Assembly (NCBI RefSeq): GCF_902167145.1
Contig: NC_050096.1
Span: forward strand, 295,132,200 to 295,196,199
Origin: Zea mays
Lineage: Eukaryota; Streptophyta; Magnoliopsida; Poales; Poaceae
Length of the DNA stretch: 64,000 bases
Reading direction: 5' to 3'
Under the pieces are notes generated by a model. That model worked only from the letters and a program-made list of their open reading frames with translations. It was not told the origin of the DNA and ran no database searches. How positions within the stretch are numbered: position 1 is the first letter of the stretch; each line of letters starts with the position of its first letter. This document shows positions 47,024 to 59,107 of this stretch, piece by piece. Position numbers and translations under genes: made by a program.

Positions 47024-50000
47024 TGTAGCATCCCAAAAATTCAAATTCTGAAATTTTCTCAAACTCGCCCTAAATTCAAAATGAATTTCAAATTTCATTT
47101 CAAAATGTTTGTTTGCGAGTTGATATCAACAAATAAAGTATAGTGGTCTATATTCTCTCTAAAATCCTCCTCAAAATACCCTACAAATATTTCCTCAGTG
47201 ATCCCCCTCAAATTGTTTACAGAAATACTGCCCAGATATTTCCCTAGTGATCCTCTTCAAGTTCTTTCCAGAAATACTGCCCAAATATTCCACCGATATA
47301 TCTCCAGATATTTTCCTCCTGAGAAATACCTTCAGAATCATTTTTCAAGTCCCTATAAATATTTTCTTTATAACTTTCCTCATGCTCATACGTATACGTA
47401 TGCCTCAAGTGTCATACGGTGAGCTCTACAAGCAAATCTCACTTATACAAGACAAATACATGCTAATCTCCCACTAATCCTCTCATCCTCCCACTAATCC
47501 TCTCATCCCTCCCCCTAATCCCCCCACCATGGCTATAAATAGAGGGGCAAGGGCCTCCTCTCATCCCACCCCAAGCCATTTCATGGCAACTCTCTCCCCC
47601 CCACACACACACCCACTCCATGTTCCACACAAGCACACACTAGCACAAGGATCGTTCGATCGTTCTTCGATCGTTCGTCCCCCTGTTCTTAGTTTGTTCG
47701 TTCGTTCGTCCGATCGTTCGATCGTTCGTCCGATCGTTCATGGTTCGTTCGTCCGTTCGTTCGATCGTTCGATCGTTCGTCCGTTCGTTCGTCCAAATAA
47801 TCTTTTTCCTACCGTTATGCTGCCGAAATTCCGATCGTTCGTTCGTTCGATCATTCGATCGTTCATCGTTCGTTCATAGTTCCTATTCATCGTTCATCGT
47901 TCGTTCATAGTCCCTATTCATCGTTCTTCCAGATAATCTTTGTCCTGCCGTTATGCTGCCGAAATTCCGATCGTTCGTTCGTCCGATCATTCGATCGTTC
48001 GTCCGTTCGTTCATAGTTCATATTCATCGTTCATCGTTCGTTCATACGAACTATTTACTATCACTATTCACCATTACTATTCACCATTACTATTCACTAT
48101 TACTATTCATCGTTACTATTCACATACACTATTCATCATCGTTACTATTTATCATTACTATTCATCATCGTTACTATTCATCGATGATATCTATAATTTC
48201 TTTTCCATCGCCACTATTCATCGTTACTGATCATCGTTACTATTCATCGGTCATCTAGTCATCCCAAATTTCAACTACTCGTACATCATGTTGTCCAGTC
48301 CACCTAAGACCAGCCAGACCCATATTCCAGTCATACGAACTCCGGTGACTGTGATTTTTCTTCCAGTAGGGAACTTCCCATCTGGTCACCCATCCTAGGT
48401 TTCTCCAAGTTGAGCACGCTTAACTTTGAGAATCCTTCGAACCAGGCTCCCAAACTCAGATTCCAATAATTCTCGTTTCTAAATTCTTATCAAACTATTC
48501 CCTACCCAACCATGTCATCCCTTAAGCATGGTCCATATTCCAGAAAACTCCCAAAATACTCTTGTCCCATATTCTGCCTATAACTCTCCTGTTCATACTA
48601 AGTCAGACGATTCATTCGTCACTATTCTCACCAACAGTGAACTTCACTGTGCTACACCACATACACCCAGCTATAAATACACCCAGCTACCCTCTCCACA
48701 CACACTCAACACCCTCAGCCAAGGCAAACACCCCACCCACTCAGTTACTCTGCTCTGCCGGCTACACACATAGTGTCGCTTCGCCTCCAGTCCACCCTCC
48801 TGGTAAGCACCTCCGCTCCACCACCAGTAATATCACAACACCACATGACACAGATTCTACTCAAGACTCTACCCATCCATATATCGCTATTCTGACCACT
48901 ATACTAAATATTTGTTGGTATACTTGCTGGTTTGTATGTTTGCTTGTTCATGTTGCATAGTTATCGAAGCGTTCGTGTCGTCTCGTGGAGGCCAGATCTG
49001 CAAGTCTACGCTAGGCGGTGGAGCCAGAAGCCAGTTCCGCGAGCTCCCCTTCCCCCTTCGCCGAATAAGCACGGCAAGCTCACTGGATCCCTTTGATGCA
49101 TAAATTACCTATGTTTTACAACCACAACCCTCAGCCTGTTATTTTATGCATAATATGATTTTGAGACAAGTTATTATGGCCACCCAGCCGCTTGCCGCAA
49201 TCAATCCCTGATATAATTGTTACAAATGATTTGAGGAAAGGTGTGAGTTTTCAAAAGAAAATGCTTTTCAAAATGTGTTTGATGAAGGGTTTTCACCCTT
49301 ATCACCTTTGAGTAGGGATGATCAAGGACTCCCTGGTTTAGGGGAGGGCCTAAGGTGATGGCTCAGCTGGTTTAGGCGTGAGCAGAAGGATTGTCCCCTC
49401 TTATAAGGACCGGTTTGTCATCTTTCACTACCTGTACTCATGATAAGTACAACCACTCGAGACTGTGTGGGCAGTCACTCAATCTGAACTCGTACGGTCC
49501 AACCCCAGGGTTATGAAGGCTGGGGAGCACCGGGAGGATAAGGAGGGGGAAAGTTTTGTCCGGTTTGGACATGGCGGTGGCCTGACTCCTTCCGGTATAA
49601 CTGTTAAGGTTAGGACATGCGAGGAAAGAAAGAGATTCGGATTCAGATCTCATCGGCCATGAGATCGCAGAGCCGGACTAGTGGGTAAAGTGTACACCTC
49701 TGCGCAGAGTTTGAGAACCTATTCGAATAGTCTGTGTCCACAGGAATGGATGAGTCTGGTGTGGTATGGCAATTAGTGTTTGGTTTTTCCAAAAAAAGGG
49801 TGTGTTTGAGAAAAGTGGTTTTTAAAAGGACCGGCGGTTGAGCCATGAGCTATGGTGGACGGGAAGTCCAATAGCTGTTTTTGAAAATGAAAACCAGTGG
49901 GAAACTGCTGAGATACCTGGATGGTTTAGTCTAGGGGATTTTGTTATAATACTGAAAAACTTCCTGCTCCTTTTGGAGAGGATGCACTTTGCAAAATACA

Positions 50001-50432
50001 AAATGTTTTTCAAAACAACCCTGCATAAAATATTGTTGTTTCTGCAAATATCCTGAGCTCTACATATTCCATGCATTATATCTGATTTCCCCATTCCGCG
50101 GGTGAAGGTGGGCTGCTGAGTACGTTTGTACTCACCCTTGCTTATTTGTTGTTTTTTCAGAAAAAGGAGATCGGGTAAGAGTTACGACTGTTCCCAACCT
50201 TGCCTGTGGCTGTTGGACCGCTGAATTGCTTCGCTGCGTATATCGGGCTGCTTCAGCCCCACTCTGATGATATGTCCCGAGTTGTGGACCAACTCTTAAA
50301 GTTGTTCGCCACCTTTGTAGGTTTGTCTCGTTTAAGCAGATTTGGTATCATCTGATGTATAAATGTGTTTACTAGCCTCCTGGGACTAGTAATTGTATCA
50401 CATTTGAGTCCCAGAGGATTCGGGACGCTTCA
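47024..50432 (+). repeat. 3' LTR (3409 bp)
   Basis: Copy of 40516-43933 with scattered substitutions and a shorter CGTTCGATC array. Same TATA boxes and 5S-like segment. Confidence 0.92.
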
Positions 50433-50545
50433 TATTCATATTTAATTGGAAGCATAGGTTTCGAATGTGCTTCATTCTAACGCTATGTTTGGATCCTCCT
50501 GTTAATTGTTTGCTAGTGGCTAACAATTAGCCGGTGTATGTTTAG

Positions 50546-51771
50546 TGAAAGTCGCCTAGAGGGGGTGAATAGGGCGAAACTGAAATTTACAAAGTTAATC
50601 ACAACTACAAGCCGGGTTAGCGTTAGAAATATAACCGAGTCCAAGAAAGAGGGTGTAAAACAAATCGCAAACGAATAAAGAGTGTGACACGCGGATTTGT
50701 TTTACCGAGGTTCGGTTCTTGCAAACCTACTCCCCGTTGAGGTGGTCACAAAGACCGGGTCTCTTTCAACCCTTTTCCTCTCTCAAACGGTCCCTCGGAC
50801 CGAGTGAGCTTCTTCTTCTCAAACAAATGGAACACGAAGTTCCCGCAAGGACCACCACACGATTGGTGTCTCTTGCCTCAATTACAAGTGAGTTTGATCT
50901 CAAGAAAGAATGAGAAAGAAAAGAAGCGATTCAAGCGCAAGAGCTCAAATGAACACGACAAATCACTCTCTCTAATCACTAAAGCTTTGTGTGGAGTTGG
51001 GAGAGGATTTGATCTCTTTGGTGTGTCTTGTATTGAATGCTAGAGCTCTTGTAAGTAGTTGGAGGGTGGAAACTTGGATTACTTGAATGTGGGGGTGGTT
51101 GGGGTATTTATAGCCCCAACCACCAAACTAGCCGTTTGGTGGAGGCTGCTGTCGCATGGCGCACCGGACACTGTCACCCGGCCGTTAGGGTTCGACCGTT
51201 GGAGCTCTGTCTTGTGGGCCCGCCTGGCTGTCCGGTGGCGCACCGGACAAGTCCTGTAGACTGTCCGGTGTGCCACCCGCGCGTGCTCTGACCTCTGCGC
51301 GCACAGGCGCGCATTTAATGCGTTGCAGTCGACCGTTGCGCACGAAGTAGCCGTTGCTCCGCTGGCTCACCGGACATGTCCGGTGAATTTTAGCGGAGCG
51401 GAAATCCGAAGCTGGCGAGTTCAGAGTCGCTCTCCTCTGGGGCACCGGACACTGTCCGGTGTAGCACCGGACAGTCCGGTGAATTATAGCGAAGCGCCTC
51501 TGAGAATTCCCGAAGGTGATGAGTTGGGCTTGGAGTCCCCTGGTGCACCGGACACTGTCCGGTGGCACACCGGACAGTCCGGTGCGCCAGACCAGGGCAC
51601 ACTTCGGTTATCCCTTGCTCTTTTTATTGAACCCTTTTATTGGCTTTTTGTGAACCTTTGGCACCTGTAGAACTTATAGACTAGAGCAAACTAGTTAGTC
51701 CAATTATTTGTGTTGGGCACTTCAACCACCAAAATCATTTAGGAAATAGGTGTAATCCTAATTCCCTTTCA
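50546..51771 (-). repeat. 3' LTR of second Copia element (1226 bp)
   Basis: In element sense TGAAAGGGAATTAGG... to ...GCGACTTTCA. TATAAATA box on the minus strand at 51105-51112, with CACCGGAC/GTCCGGTG palindromes at 51158-51580. Confidence 0.92.
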
Positions 51772-52582
51772 ATCTCCCCCTTTTTGGTGATTGATGCCAA
51801 CACAAACCAAAACAAATATAGAAGTGCATAATTGAACTAGTTTGCATAAAGTAAGTGCAAAGGTTACTTAGAATTGAGCCAATATAAATACTTATAAGAT
51901 ACGCATGGATTGTTTCTTTAATTTTAACATTTTGGACCACGTTTGCACCACATATTTTGTTTTTGCAAAGGTTTTGTAAATTCTTTTCAAAGTCTTTTGC
52001 AAAGAGTCAAAGCTAAATGAATAAGGCTCTTGAGAGGCATTTACAAGATTTGAAAATTTTCTCCCCCTGTTTCAAATGCTTTTTCTTTGACTAAACAAAA
52101 CTCCCCCTTAATGAAATCCTCCTCTTAGTGTTCAAGAGGGTTTTGATGTTAACTTTGAAGAGGGTATACCAATTTGAAATTACATCACAAATAAGATACC
52201 AATTTGAAAATCCTTCTTTAAAACCAAATTGAAAGACTAAAATTTTGAAATTGGTGGTGGTGCGGTCCTTTTGCTTTGGGCTCATGCTCTCTCCCCCTTT
52301 GGCATAAATCGCCAAAAACGGAGTCATTAGAGCCCTCTTGAATTACTTTCTCCCCTTTGGTAAAAGACATATGAGTGAAGATTATACCAAATGCGGAGAG
52401 TTGCTCGGAGCGATGGCGAAGGATGAGTTATGGAGTGGAGTGGAAGCCTTTGTCTTCGCCGAAGACTCCAATTCCCTTTCAATATACCTATGACTTGTTT
52501 TGAAATTCACTTGAAAACACATTAGGCATAACACATGAAAGACATGATAAAAGGTATATTTATGAGCTATGTATGCAAGATA
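51772..52582 (-). other. Copia noncoding region with polypurine tracts
   Basis: The PPT AAAAAGGGGGAGAT abuts the LTR (51772-51785). Further GGGGGAG-type runs lie near 52062, 52103 and 52293. No ORF. Confidence 0.7.
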
Positions 52583-55500
52583 TTAAAAGAAATTCCTAGA
52601 ATCAAGAATATTTAGCTCATGCCTAAGTTTGTTAAACGTTTGTTCATCTAGTGGCCTGGTAAAGATATCAGCTAATTGATCTTTAGTGTTAATATATGCA
52701 ATCTCGATATCTCCCTTTTGTTGGTGATCCCGTAGAAAATGATACTGAATGGCTATGTGTTTAGTGCGGCTATGCTCAACGGGATTATCCGCCATGCGGA
52801 TTGCACTCTCATTATCACATAGAAGAGGAACTTTGGTTAATTTGTAACCATAGTCCCTAAGGGTTTGCCTCATCCAAAGTAATTGCGCGCAACAATGACC
52901 TGCGGCAATATACTCGGCTTCGGCGGTAGAAAGAGCGACGGAATTTTGCTTCTTTGAAGCCCAAGACACCAAGGATCTTCCCAAGAACTGGCAAGCCCCG
53001 ATGTGCTCTTTCTATTAATCTTACACCCCGCCCAATCGGCATCTGAATAACCAATTAAATCAAAAGTGGATCCCCTAGGATACCAAAGACCAAACTTAGG
53101 AGTATAAGCCAAATATCTCAAGATTCGTTTTACAGCCGTAAGGTGAGCTTCCTTAGGGTCGGCTTGGAATCTTGCACACATGCATACGGAAAGCATAATG
53201 TCCTGGTCGAGATGCACATAAATAGAGTAGTGAACCTATCATCGACCGGTATACCTTTTGATCTATGGATTTACCTTTCGTGTCGAGGTCGAGATGCCCA
53301 TTGGTTCCCATGGGTGTCTTGATGGGCTTGGCATCCTTCATTCCAAACTTGCTTAGAATGTCTTGAGTATACTTCGTTTGGCTAATGAAGGTGCCCTCTT
53401 GGAGTTGCTTCACTTGAAATCCCAAGAAGTACTTCAACTCCCCCATCATCGACATCTCGAATTTTTGTGTCATGATCCTACTAAATTCCTCACACGTAGA
53501 TTCGTTAGTAGACCCAAAGATAATGTCATCAACATAAATTTGGCATACAAACAAATCATTGTCAAGAGTTTTAGTAAATAGAGTAGGATCGGCTTTTCCG
53601 ACTTTGAATCCATTAGTGATAAGGAAATCTCTAAGGCATTCATACCATGCTCTTGGGGCTTGCTTGAGCCCATAAAGCGCCATAGAGAGCTTATAAACAT
53701 GGTTAGGATACTCACTGTCTTCAAAGCCGGGAGGTTGCTCAACATAGACCTCTTCCTTGATTGGTCCATTGAGGAAGACACTCTTCACGTCCATTTGATA
53801 AAGCTTGAAGTCATGGTAAGTAGCATAGGCTAATAATATACGAATTGACTCAATCCTAGCTACAGGTGCATAGGTTTCACCGAAATCCAAACCTTCGACT
53901 TGTGAATATCCCTTGGCCACAAGTCGGGCTTTGTTCCTTGTCACCACACCATGCTCGTCTTGCTTGTTGCGGAAGACCCACTTGGTTCCTACAACATTTT
54001 GATTAGGACGTGGAACTAAATGCCATACCTCGTTCCTAGTGAAGTTGTTGAGCTCCTCTTGCATCGCCACCACCCAATCCGAATCCTGTAGTGCTTCCTC
54101 TACCCTGTGTGGCTCAATAGAGGAAATAAAAGAGTAATGCTCACAAAAATGTGCAACACGAGATCTAGTGGTTACCCCCTTATGAATGTCGTCGAGGATG
54201 GTGTCGGCGGGGTGATCTCGTTGGATTGCTTGGTGGACTCTTGGGTGTGGCGGCCTTGGTTCTTCATCCTCCTTGTCTTGATCATTTGCATCTCCCCCTT
54301 GATCATTACCGTCATCTTGAGGTGGCTCATCTCTTTGATCTTCTTCTTCATCAACTTGAGCCTCATCCTTATTTTGAGTTGGTGGAGATGCTTGCGTTGA
54401 GGAGGATGGTTGATCTTGTGCATTTGGAGGCTCTTCGGATTCCTTAGGACACACATCCCCAATGGACATGTTCCTTAGCGCGATGCACGAAGCCTCTTCA
54501 TCACCTATCTCATCAAGATCAACTTGCTCTACTTGAGAGCCGTTAGTTTCATCAAACACAACGTCACAAGAAACTTCAACTTGTCCAGTGGACTTGTTAA
54601 AGACTCTATATGCCCTTGTGTTTGAATCATATCCTAGTAAAAAGCCTTCTACAGTCTTAGGAGCAAATTTAGATTTTCTACCTCTTTTAACAAGAATAAA
54701 GCATTTGCTACCAAAGACTCTAAAATATGAAATATTGGGCTTTTTACCGGTTAGGAGTTCGTATGATGTCTTCTTGAGGATTCGGTGTAGATACAACCGG
54801 TTGATGGCGTAGCAGGCGGTGTTGACCGTCTCGGCCCAAAACCTATCTGAAGTCTTGTACTCATCAAGCATGGTTCTTGCCATGTCCAATAGAGTTCCAT
54901 TCTTCCTCTCCACTACACCATTTTGTTGTGGGGTGTAGGGAGAAGAGAACTCATGCTTGATGCCCTCCTCCTCAAGGAAGCCTTCAATTTGAGAGTTCTT
55001 GAACTCCATCCCGTTGTCGCTTCTTATTTTCTTGATCCTTAAGCCGAACTCATTTTGAGCCCGTCTCAAGAATCCCTTTAAGGTCTCTTGGGTATGAGAT
55101 TTTTCCTGCAAAAAGAACACCTAAGTGAAGCGAGAATAATCATCCACAATAACTAGACAGTACTTACTCCCGCCGATGCTTATGTAAGCAATCAGGCCGA
55201 ATAGGTCCATGTGTAGGAGCTCCAGCGGCCTGTCAGTCGTCATGATGTTCTTTTGTGGATGATGAGCACCAACTTGCTTCCCTGCTTGGCATGCGCTACA
55301 AATCATGTCTTTCTCAAAATGAACATTTGTTAATCCTAAAATGTGCTCTCCCTTTAGAAGCTTATGAAGATTCTTCATCCCAACATGGGCTAGTCGGCGG
55401 TGCCAGAGCCAACCCATGTTAGTCTTAGCAATTAAGCAAGTGTCGAGTTCAGCTCTATCAAAATCTACCAAGTATAGCTGACCCTCTAACACTCCCTTAA

Positions 55501-55805
55501 ATGCTATTGAATCATCACTTCTTCTAAAGACAGTGACACCTACATCAGTAAATAGACAGTTGTAGCCCATTTGACATAATTGAGAAACGGAAAGCAAATT
55601 GTAATCTAAAGAGTCTACAAGAAAAACATTGGAAATAGAATGGTTAGGAGATATAGCAATTTTACCCAATCCTTTGACCAAACCTTGATTTCCTTCCCCG
55701 AATGTGATAGCTCGTTGACGATCTTGGTTTTTCTCGTAGGAGGAGAACATTTTCTTCTCCCCAGTCATATGGTTTGTGCACCCGCTATCGATGATCCAAC
55801 TTGAG
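52583..55805 (-). pseudogene. Copia pol with one nonsense and two frameshifts
   Basis: The protease block (IDSGCTNH) lies before ATG 55768. The first segment ends at a TAG at 55121-55123, replacing the tryptophan that follows DDYSRFT in the other copy. Translation resumes in the same frame from 55120 with integrase, RT (YVDD) and RNase H to about 53200. There a one-base insertion (TCCTGGTCG versus TCCGGTCG) shifts the frame. A second one-base change near 52996 shifts it again before the last 133 residues ([11 protein letters not shown] to the stop at 52583). Catalytic motifs are otherwise still readable, so decay is recent. It cannot make integrase or RT as written. Confidence 0.92.
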
Positions 55806-55835
55806 CCCCCGGATGCATAAACCTACAAAACAATT

Positions 55836-58475
55836 TTAGTTCTTGACTTTAGGTACCCAAATGGTTTTGGGTCCTTTGGCATTAGACACAAGAACTTTGG
55901 GTACCCAAACACAAGTCTTTGACCCCTTGTGCTTGCCCCCAACATATTTGGCAACTACCTTGCCGGATTTGTTAGTTAACACATAAGATGCATCAAAAGT
56001 TTTAAAAGAGATGCTATGTTCATTTGATGCATTGGGAGTTTTCTTTTTAGGCAACTTAGCATGGGTTTGTTGCCTAGAGCTAGATGTCTCACCCTTATAC
56101 ATAAAAGCATGGTTAGGGCCAGAGTGAGACTTCCTAGAATGAATTCTCCTAATTTTGCTCTCAGGATAATCGGCAGGGTATAAAATGTAACCCTCGTTAT
56201 CCTGAGGCATGGGAGCCTTGCCCTTAACAAAATTAGACAATCTTTTAGAAGGGGCATTAATTTTGACATTGTCCCCCTTTTGGAAGCCAATGCCATCCTT
56301 AATGCTAGGGCGTCTCCCACTATAAAGCATACTACGAGCAAATTTAAAATTTTCATTTTCAAGTTCATGCTCGGCAATTTTAGCATCTAATTTTGCTACA
56401 TGATCATTTTGTTGCTTAATTAATACCATATGATCATGAATAGCATCAATATCAACATCTCTACATCTAGTGCAAATAGTGACATGCTCAGTGGTAGATG
56501 TAGAGGGTTTGCAAGAATTAAGTTCAATAATCTTAGCACGCAATATATCATTTTTATCTCTAAGATCGGAAATTGTAACATTGCAAACATCAAGTTCTTT
56601 AGCCTTAGCAAGCAATTTTTCATTCTCAATCCTAAGGCTAGCAAGAGAAATGTTTAATTCTTCAATCTTAGCAAGCAAATCATTATTATCATTTCTAAGA
56701 TCGGGAATTGAAACATCATAAACATTTGAATCAACCTTAGCTAACAAATTAGCATTCTCATTTCTAAGGTTGTCAATAGTCTCATGGCAAGTACTTAGCT
56801 CACTAGATAATTTTTCACATTTTTCTACTTCTAGAGCATAAGCATTTTTAACCTTAACATGCTTTTTGTTTTCTTTAATAAGGAAGTCCTCTTGGGTGTC
56901 CAAGAGATCATCCTTCTCATGAATAGCACTAATTAATTCATTTAATTTCTTCTTTTGTTGCATGTTTAGGTTGGCAAAAAGAGTACGCAAATTATCTTCC
57001 TCATCACTAGCATTATCATCGCTAGAGGACTCATATTTAGTGGAGGATTTGGATTTAACCTTCTTCTTTTTGCCGTCCTTTGCCATGAGGCACTTGTGGC
57101 CGACGTTGGGGAAGAGGAGTCCCTTAATGAAGGCGATGTTGGCGGCGTTCTCGTTGGAGGAGGAGTCGGTGGAGCTCTCGTCGGAGTCCCACTCCCGGCA
57201 AACATGGGCATCGCCGCCCTTCTTCTTGTAGTATCTCTTCTTCTCCTTTATTCTCCCCTTCTTGTCGTTGTCCCTGTCACTATCACTTGATAATGGACAT
57301 TTAGCTATAAAGTGACCGGGCTTACCACACTTGTAGCAAACCTTCTTGGAACGGGATTTGTAGTCCTTCCCCTTCCGTTGCTTGAGGATTTGGCGAAAGC
57401 TTTTGATGATTAAAGCCATCTCCTCATTGTCGAGCTTGGAGGCATCGATTGGTTGTTTACTTGATGTAGACTCCTCCTTCTTCTCCTCTGTTGCCTTGAA
57501 TGCAACCGGTTGTGCTTCGGGCGTGGAGGGGCCATCGAGCTCGTTGATCTTCTTTGAGCCTTTGATCATCAATTCAAAGCTCACAAAATTCCCAATTACT
57601 TCCTCGGGAGTCATTAGTGTATATCTAGGATTGCCACAAATTAATTGAACTTGAGTAGGGTTAAGGAAAACAAGTGATCTAAGAATAACCTTAACCACTT
57701 CGTGGTCATCCCACTTCTTGCTCCCGAGGTTGCGCACTTGGTTCACCAAGGTTTTGAGCCGGTTGTACATATCTTGTGGCTCCTCCCCTTGGCGAAGACG
57801 GAAGCGATCGAGCTCCCACTCGATTGTTTCCCGCTTGGTGATCTTGGTCACCTCGTCTCCTTCGTGCGCGGTCTTTAGCACGTCCCAAATCTCCTTAGCA
57901 CTCTTCAACCCTTGCACCTTATTATACTCCTCTCGACTTAGAGAGGCGAGGAGTATAGTTGTGGCTTGGGAATTGAAGTGTTGGATTTGGGCCACTTCAT
58001 CCTCATCATAATCTTCATCCCCTACGGATGGTACCTGTACACCAAACTCAACAATATCCCATATACTTTTGTGGAGTGAGGTTAGGTGATATCGCATCAT
58101 ATCACTCCACCTAGCATAATCTTCACCATCAAAAGTTGATGGTTTGCCTAATGGGACGGAAAGTAAAGGTGTATGTTTAGGAATGCGAGGATAGTGTAAG
58201 GGGATCTTACTAAACTTCTTGCGCTCATGGCACTTAGAAGTAACGGACGGCGCGTCGGAGCCGGAGGTGGAAAGCGATGAAGTATCGGTCTCGTAGTAGA
58301 CCACCTTCCTCATCTTCTTTTTCTTGTCGTCGCTCCGATGCGATTTGTGGGAAGAGGATTTCTTTTCCTTCCCTTTCTTTTTGTTGCGGGACTCTTCCGA
58401 TGAAGCCTTCCCGTGGCTTGTAGTGGGCTTGTCGCCGGTCTCCATCTCCTTCTTGGCGTGATCTCCCGACATCAC
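55836..58475 (-). CDS. Copia gag, intact (879 residues)
   Basis: A single frame from ATG 58475 to 55836. The N-terminal 80 residues are basic and serine-rich. A Retrotran_gag/UBN2-type domain spans about 115-310. One CCHC knuckle (C380, C383, H388, C393) sits in a lysine-rich stretch, followed by an acidic SSDSDRD segment. A long coiled coil covers about 500-720 (heptad-like LRNENANLLAKVD and SLRIENEKLLAKAKE repeats), and the C-terminus is basic. It is long compared with most Copia gags, as in the SIRE/Maximus clade. It forms the particle and packages RNA. The downstream pol is in another frame. The 5' LTR promoter driving it is split by the Gypsy insertion. Confidence 0.9.
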   Translation of the reverse strand: MMSGDHAKKEMETGDKPTTSHGKASSEESRNKKKGKEKKSSSHKSHRSDDKKKKMRKVVYYETDTSSLSTSGSDAPSVTSKCHERKKFSKIPLHYPRIPKHTPLLSVPLGKPSTFDGEDYARWSDMMRYHLTSLHKSIWDIVEFGVQVPSVGDEDYDEDEVAQIQHFNSQATTILLASLSREEYNKVQGLKSAKEIWDVLKTAHEGDEVTKITKRETIEWELDRFRLRQGEEPQDMYNRLKTLVNQVRNLGSKKWDDHEVVKVILRSLVFLNPTQVQLICGNPRYTLMTPEEVIGNFVSFELMIKGSKKINELDGPSTPEAQPVAFKATEEKKEESTSSKQPIDASKLDNEEMALIIKSFRQILKQRKGKDYKSRSKKVCYKCGKPGHFIAKCPLSSDSDRDNDKKGRIKEKKRYYKKKGGDAHVCREWDSDESSTDSSSNENAANIAFIKGLLFPNVGHKCLMAKDGKKKKVKSKSSTKYESSSDDNASDEEDNLRTLFANLNMQQKKKLNELISAIHEKDDLLDTQEDFLIKENKKHVKVKNAYALEVEKCEKLSSELSTCHETIDNLRNENANLLAKVDSNVYDVSIPDLRNDNNDLLAKIEELNISLASLRIENEKLLAKAKELDVCNVTISDLRDKNDILRAKIIELNSCKPSTSTTEHVTICTRCRDVDIDAIHDHMVLIKQQNDHVAKLDAKIAEHELENENFKFARSMLYSGRRPSIKDGIGFQKGDNVKINAPSKRLSNFVKGKAPMPQDNEGYILYPADYPESKIRRIHSRKSHSGPNHAFMYKGETSSSRQQTHAKLPKKKTPNASNEHSISFKTFDASYVLTNKSGKVVAKYVGGKHKGSKTCVWVPKVLVSNAKGPKTIWVPKVKN

Positions 58476-58495
58476 TTCGAGCGGTTAGGCTCTAA

Positions 58496-58520
58496 TGAAG
58501 CACCGGGCTCTGATACCAAT
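58496..58520 (-). promoter_or_regulatory. primer binding site of second Copia element
   Basis: Minus-strand ATTGGTATCAGAGCCCGGTG follows the 5' LTR. TGGTATCAGAGC is a full match to the initiator methionine tRNA 3' end. Confidence 0.88.
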
Positions 58521-59107
58521 TGAAAGTCGCCTAGAGGGGGGGGTGAATAGGGCGAAACTGAAATTTACAAAGTTAATCACAACTACAAGCCGGGTTAGCG
58601 TTAGAAATATAACCGAGTCCAAGAAAGAGGGTGTAAAACAAATCGCAAATGAATAAAGAGTGTGACACACGGATTTGTTTTACCGAGGTTCGGTTCTTGC
58701 AAACATACTCCCCGTTGAGGTGGTCACAAAGACCGGGTCTCTTTCAACCCTTTCCCTCTCTCAAACGGTCCCTCGGACCAAGTGAGCTTCTTCTTCTCAA
58801 ACAAATGGAACACGAAGTTCCCGCAAGGACCACCACAAGATTGTTGTCTCTTGCCTCAATTACAAGTGAGTTTGATCTCAAGAAAGAATGAGAAAGAAAA
58901 GAAGCGATTCAAGCGCAAGAGCTCAAATGAACACGACAAATCACTCTCTAATCACTAAAGTTTTGTGTGGAGTTGGGAGAGGATTTGATCTCTTTGGTGT
59001 GTCTTGTATTGAATGCTAGAGCTCTTGTAAGTAGTTGGAGGGTGGAAACTTAGATTACTTGAATGTGGGGGTGGTTGGGGTATTTATAGCCCCAACCACC
59101 AAACTAG
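58521..59107 (-). repeat. 5' LTR of second Copia element, inner part
   Basis: It matches 50546-51131 of the partner LTR and stops at CACCAAACTAG, where the Gypsy LTR begins. ACTAG (59103-59107) is the candidate Gypsy target duplication. The TATAAATA box lies at 59081-59088, so U3 sequence upstream of it has been displaced. Confidence 0.9.

Larger units (their letters stand above)
40516..50432 (+). mobile_element. complete non-autonomous Gypsy-type LTR retrotransposon (9.9 kb, 3.4-kb LTRs)
   Basis: LTRs lie at 40516-43933 and 47024-50432, both TG...CA (start TGTAGCATCCC, end GGGACGCTTCA). A 5-bp target duplication TATTC lies at 40511-40515 and 50433-50437. The PBS is at 43936 and the PPT at 47008-47023. 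The 3.1-kb interior has no protease, RT or integrase. LTR ends, and over 1 kb of the 3' half of the LTR, are related to the chromovirus LTR at 59108-61953 (for example CTGCGCAGAGTTTGAGAACC and CTATTCGAATAG). Mobilisation by a Tekay/Del-type (Prem1/Xilon-like) partner is therefore plausible. The LTRs differ by a scatter of substitutions and small repeat indels, so it is older than the Copia at 29269. Confidence 0.92.
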
